Shown here: in pieces, positions 59,316 through 64,000 of the stretch
Numbering within the stretch: position 1 is the first letter of the stretch
Layout: each line of letters opens with the position of its first letter
Source of the DNA: Seiridium cupressi
Taxonomy: Eukaryota; Ascomycota; Sordariomycetes; Amphisphaeriales; Sporocadaceae
Reading direction: 5' to 3'
Length of the DNA stretch: 64,000 bases
Assembly: GCA_036674765.1 (NCBI GenBank)
Contig: JARVKI010000065.1
Coordinates: 186,001-250,000, forward strand
Notes under the pieces: generated by a model
What the model was told of the DNA's origin: nothing
Databases searched by the model: none
The model's input: the letters and a program-made list of their open reading frames with translations, nothing else
Program-made: the position numbers and the translations under genes

Positions 59316-61716
59316 GAGTTCCCAGATGCGTAATTGCGGAACCCTAAGGAAAGGAGTATGGCTGAGTCGAGCTGGGCTCATCTCACAATTTCCAATGAAA
59401 TTACCCTAATAATATCTGAACGATCGATCGATGATGGCACGCGGAAGCAAGATGTCAGTCGTGGTCCTGTGGAGGAGGAAGGCACCCCGTTGATACCCAA
59501 GATGTCGAAAGATGAGCGATGGAGGAGAGGTCCCGATCTGGTGCTGCAGGTGGATGACGGACGAGGCTATATATTGCTTACATGTTCTTCTGTACGATTT
59601 TACTTGCCATTATAGCGCCTGATGGATGGATGGATGGATGTTCCCAGTTTTGCCCTGTCCTGGGACTGTTTCAGCTGTTGGGCAGGCAATTCGAGTTCAA
59701 GCGACGATGCAGATGATAGAAACCACTACCAGCCAGCGCCATATGGACAACAAGAAGCCGGCCTGCAATTCCACTTCGCAGACCCGAGGACTTAAGGGTG
59801 GGGGGAGGTGTGCTTGATTGTATCATTATTTTTGTAATATGGGCTGTGTTTGCTGCACTCTTTTTGTTGCACAGTATAGATCAGCTAGATAAGCGGCAAG
59901 TCGCTTGAATTCTGATACCGATTTCCAATGAACACTTGCATGGAGGACATGGTTGGCAAAACGATGTAGTACAAAGCTCCGAGGGGAAGTAACGCTGTGA
60001 AGCATTAGCTATGTAAAGGCAAAAGCAGTTCCGAAGCTACATAAATTCCAACTTTGCACGTCTACCCTCCAGAAAATTTCGTCTTCCATATGCCTAAAAT
60101 GGAACCCACTGCCTTGAAGATATAGTCAGCACTTGTGCTAGAAATCCGAGAAACGCCGGGTGTGGCAGTGACGGTATGCAACCCCGACATTCTAGGGCTA
60201 GAGTCAAGATGTGCTAAGAAGTGCCTTGCGTGCCCTATCCCTGAGTCTACGGTTGTTCAATAAATCAGCCAAGGTTGTATAGCCTCAGTCCAGAGGTCTC
60301 TATACAGGGCTCACATGCCGCCGGCGGCCCATGACGTCGAAAAATAATGCCCTTTTTACAGTTGATCTTCGGCAAGGCTCTGATCCGGAATTAAACAGCT
60401 CTTCGTACAGATCATCGCCGTCGTAAAGGGAAGATCTAAATGAAATGCTCGATGGTATTCTATGATGTTATGACATGGCTGGCTATGTATCTCCACTGGC
60501 AGGGCTTCCAGTATCTCAAGCTGGGCTCAAGGCAGTAGTTTCAAACCGGCAAGGTTGATGTTGCTATAACAGCGAGCATGCAAGAATTTCGCTAGCAGCA
60601 ACGTGGCAAACTCTAGTAGTTCATGGTTCTCTGAACTACCCTCAGATTATTGCTTATATCATATCCAGGTCCTTGCACAGTAATATTTCGCCTGGCAATA
60701 GCGTTAATAAATATCGAGTATAAAAGGTTTCTGGCCTACTTTATCGCAGATGTTGCGGTTTCGTCTCCAGGCGGGTGAGATGCCCCAGGCATACTATTTG
60801 GAGATTCCATCATAGAGACCCGATCAACTCCAAGTTACATTCGTGATTAGGGTACCCAAGATACAGTTTGCTAACTTCCTACAAAAGTATCAACCCTCAG
60901 ATTTGTTGAATTCAAAGTTTAGGTTCATGTTGTGGTACAAGAGTTGCGAGCATAGCATGTTGTGCTTATGGCATCTAGTCGTGCGGGCGACGCGGTGGTG
61001 ATGGAGAGAATCCGAGCTTGACTTTTCCAGCTGTCGCAGGCACATAAATTTCGGAGTAAGTTGCTGGCAGTGATAATGTTGTGAGCGCCTAAATATACGT
61101 AGTGCCATAACCTAGTATGTGTGCTTTTGAGAATACATGCTGGTTACTTATTATCCCCAACTACCCGTGAAAATCATTCAAAGAGAATTGAATTAAGCAC
61201 GTATCAAATACACTACCTGGCGAAGATCAGGATTGGTCAACTCCCAAATTGGTACCTTGGAATGTATGCCTCTGGTATGTAATCTGAGTCTTATGGTCTA
61301 TCCTGTGCTTGGAACTACTCAAGCTGGGATGAGCGTCACGAAGCTTCTTAACCTTATACGCGACTGATGTCAAAACAAGTTGACTTTGTCATGCTATGTA
61401 ATTCTCAAGTATTCTATTTCTCGTCTTTCGGTAAATATTACCACGGCATGTCTAGATTCATGACTCCCCGAAAGTTTACAACTGGACCTAGAAATACGCA
61501 CTTGGAATCAAAATCCTGTCATAGCAATCATTCACTCTTCAGTAGCATCCTCAGGCCAGATCTGACCGTTAGCAGCGTCTGTATGTGGGTAATGGACCAC
61601 GGCAATTGATGACTCATAAAACGTAGGCACATTACGTTGTGCCATACAGAGCTCATCTCATCGAAGGGTTTCATGCCAACTTGTTTACTTATTTATTTGT
61701 AGTAGAGTACTGTGTC
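59316..61716. other. Large gene-free interval between convergent genes
   Basis: 2.4 kb between the arf6 and cyp6 3' ends, AT-rich in its right half. Contains a (GATG)5 microsatellite. ORFs at 59334, 60890 and 61367 have no supporting features. Confidence 0.5.
59621..59640. repeat. (GATG)5 microsatellite
   Basis: Five perfect tetranucleotide units downstream of arf6. Confidence 0.85.
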
Positions 61717-63268
61717 TTATCTTCGCCGCGAGTCACCGTGGCCTCTACCTCGATCTCTGTCCCTGTCCCGGTCACGATCACGCCTATCACAGTCATCGTG
61801 TCGACCTCTGGGCCGGTCGTCCCTTCGCATCTCGTCTCTGCCCCAGCGATCCTTACCGTCGCGGTAATTATCTCTCCGGGGACTTCGGCTGCGACTCCGC
61901 CGGCGTGACTCCTTCTCCCAATCACGCCTGTCACCGTCACGTCTGCCACCTTGACCTCTCCCGCCCCGATAGCCACCGCGTCGCCCACTGTCCTGCCTGC
62001 TACCCTGTTGCTCATCCATATTGTCGTCTTGCCTCTCTTGGCGACGACGCCTTTCCTCTTCATCGTATACCATACCATACTTGCCGTTTCGATCATCGTT
62101 CTCCCCCTTGTCGACCCGATACTTGCGCCATTTCTCTAGACCCTCAACACCACCCCAACCACCGCCCCTGGTCGTACGTGACCTCTTTGCGTTCTCGCCA
62201 CTTCGCCAGACGTCACTGAGCTTACTCACACTCTGGGAAAAGTCGACATGAATTCTACGATCGTCAATGAGGACGCCTTGCATCTTGAAATATGCAGCTT
62301 CCGAAGCGCTCTTGTCCTCGTACTCAATGAAGGCATACTGAAGTGAATCGCCTGTTTTCTTGTCCCGAATTACCTCGCAGCTTAATATCTTGCCGAACCG
62401 AGAGAAGATGAGCTCCAGGTCGTCATCGCCCGTCACTGGGTTGAGTTTGCACACAAAAAGAACATTCTCCGGGGGCTTGACTTCGGCGAATGGCAGATCA
62501 CCCATCATCTCGAGAGTCAATGCCTGTGCGCGTGCCTCGGCCTCTCGACGCTTCTTGGCAGCTGCTTCTTCGTCCACCTCTTCTTCTAGGTCGGCATCAT
62601 CGGCTATCCGTACGGTGGCAAGCTGTGCCTTGCTTGGGGGCGGGCTTGCGCTTGGTTCTCTGAGACCTGCCGGGTCGGGATATGGATCGTCAAGGACTAC
62701 CGTGTGCTTGATACGTATGTCGACGAGCGGGTAGCCCTCTTTGTCTGTGATTGCGCCGTTAATCTTCTCCAGTAGGTCGAAACCCTCCACCACTTTTCCA
62801 AATATCGAGGCCATGCCATCGAGATAGTCTGTGTTGTCCCCAAGTGTGACGATGAATTGACTGCCGGCTAATCGAATATCAGGATCGGAGGGGTTCGGTG
62901 CTGTAGCCATAGAGACTGTGCCACGCTCGAGGTGCTTCAGCTTTGGATTGAACGTGGCTGGAAAGGTCTTCCTGGATGCGCCTGACAAGAGGCCCCATAA
63001 TGATGTGCCGCCGTCAGAATCTTTGGAGGCAGGGCCGAGCGGGTCACCGGATTGGAACGAGAAATTTGGCTGAACAGAGTGAACTGGCGAGAAGTTGTAG
63101 TATTTCAGCTTACAAAGCTTGAGAAAGCTACATGAAGATAACGAGTCAATATGTTGTCTTTCCATGGACTTCGCGACTGTGAGCTTACTTTTCGCATTCC
63201 TTGGGCGCATAGTCGACCAGTAGGTCGATCACGATGTCGCCCAGACTGGTCTCTAGGAGAACCGACAT
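61717..63268 (-). CDS. cyp6: Cyclophilin-RRM protein (PPIL4/Cyp6-type peptidyl-prolyl isomerase)
   Basis: Minus-strand exons 63268-63189 and 63127-61717 give 497 codons (496 aa). It opens with the cyclophilin strand [20 protein letters not shown]. The fold continues with [40 protein letters not shown] and [14 protein letters not shown]. An RRM follows ([40 protein letters not shown]). The last 150 residues are an RS/RGG-type, Arg/Asp-rich tail including [15 protein letters not shown]4-type proteins associate with spliceosomes in the nucleus. The residue corresponding to catalytic Arg55 of CypA is Ser (VHSVQP) and the Trp121 position is Tyr, so isomerase activity is doubtful. It would then serve as a binding module. 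Two structures are fused as in all members of this family. Confidence 0.93.
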
Positions 63269-64000
63269 GATGGACAAGTAGCCTCGGTAATATCAAATGC
63301 TCACTTCGTGGCACACGGTGACATCGAACTCAGCGCGATGGTGCCGTTTACAGTGACTTGCCGATCTTCGGTTGCCACCGAGAAGGCTGAAGGTTTGGTC
63401 GTGATGCGACTGAAAGGCTCAATGTTGAATATCAGCCTTGTGAACTTTTAAAAAGCGCTAAAACAGTTCTAGCTACAGTCGTCACGGCATTTAATTGCAG
63501 TGGGTATTGGGCCCTTGCACGCAGTTGAAAGCACTAGCCCAGTCTCCCCCCGCCCCCCTACAGCCCCCTCAAAGTGACCCAGGACGGCGTCACGATTGCA
63601 TCAGGTTGTCGTCAATTTACGACAACTCAGAAACTGATACCATCAACACAATACAATTATCGGCAAGTCTCGACCGGTCGTTGAGTTGCACTAGTCATGA
63701 GCTACCTTTTTCGGGTTTGCTTGACTATTTACTAAGATGTAACCACGCCGGATTGCAGAATAGTATACATAGGTAGATAGTGGAAGAGACGTCTTGAACG
63801 GGAACATAGACTGAGCGATTTCTACTAGCCTGGTCAATCCTTGAAGTCTTTTTAAGGTTCTAGTATTGGTGGGAAAGAGGTCAAGACAAAAAGACGGTTA
63901 TTTTGCAGTTACTAAATCGATTAGCTTTCAATGCCTAACACCGACTAATGTTAGATACCAGCCATTCTTGTTAAAGTGAAGTGTAAAAGTGAAATTGTAA
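63269..64000. other. cyp6 upstream region to window edge
   Basis: 732 bp with the cyp6 promoter. The ORF at 63495-63776 shows no protein features. Nothing else is recognised. Confidence 0.5.

Noticed and set aside
61905..62734. Pro/His/Ser-rich plus-strand ORFs opposite cyp6
   Set aside because: Composition mirrors the Arg/Asp-rich tail of the real gene on the minus strand.

Overview
The window is nuclear DNA of a filamentous ascomycete (Pezizomycotina). The evidence is short 48-90 nt GT-AG introns with TAAC/TGAC-type branch points, a highly reducing polyketide synthase (PKS), Zn2Cys6 regulators, and fungal-type orthologues of CDK8/Ssn3, Arp2, Rpa43, Arf6 and ribosomal protein eS24. A Sordariomycete, perhaps a Hypocrealean, fits the CDK8 N- and C-termini, but this rests on memory of the family and is not proven. 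I traced 25 protein-coding genes or gene remnants. Where a gene is spliced, the exon sums give whole codons. No tRNA, rRNA or CRISPR array was found.

Region 1 (1-16.4 kb) is a secondary-metabolite gene cluster. It holds the last 57 codons of a P450, a LovD-like beta-lactamase-fold protein, a SAM methyltransferase, a GT32-type glycosyltransferase, an FSH1/LovG-like serine hydrolase, an HXXXDG acyltransferase and a 2287-residue highly reducing PKS (KS-AT-DH-ER-KR-ACP, no C-methyltransferase). A reasonable model is that the PKS makes a reduced, unbranched chain and the FSH1 hydrolase releases it. The P450, methyltransferase, glycosyltransferase and acyltransferases would then decorate it. The cluster probably continues beyond the left edge.

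Region 2 (17.7-25.5 kb) holds single accessory genes: two secreted proteins of unknown role, an imidazolonepropionase-like amidohydrolase and a secreted type-B carboxylesterase.

Region 3 (27.7-36.4 kb) looks like a compact catabolic cluster: a 2,2-dialkylglycine decarboxylase, a cytosolic M19 dipeptidase, a Zn2Cys6 regulator and a divergent Dal5-type MFS transporter. GATA sites lie in the shared promoter. I propose that it imports and degrades peptides carrying alpha-aminoisobutyrate (Aib) or related alpha,alpha-dialkyl amino acids. This is the best candidate for an undescribed system in the window.

Region 4 (36.7-64 kb) is mainly conserved housekeeping genes: CDK8/ssn3, arp2, rpa43, an EFM3-type lysine methyltransferase, rps24, arf6 and a cyclophilin-RRM protein. 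Interspersed are an Asp/hydantoin racemase, a sugar-porter MFS protein, an NmrA-type reductase, a small probable GPI-anchored protein and a broken GMC oxidoreductase. The broken gene sits next to an A-rich, hairpin-bearing island.
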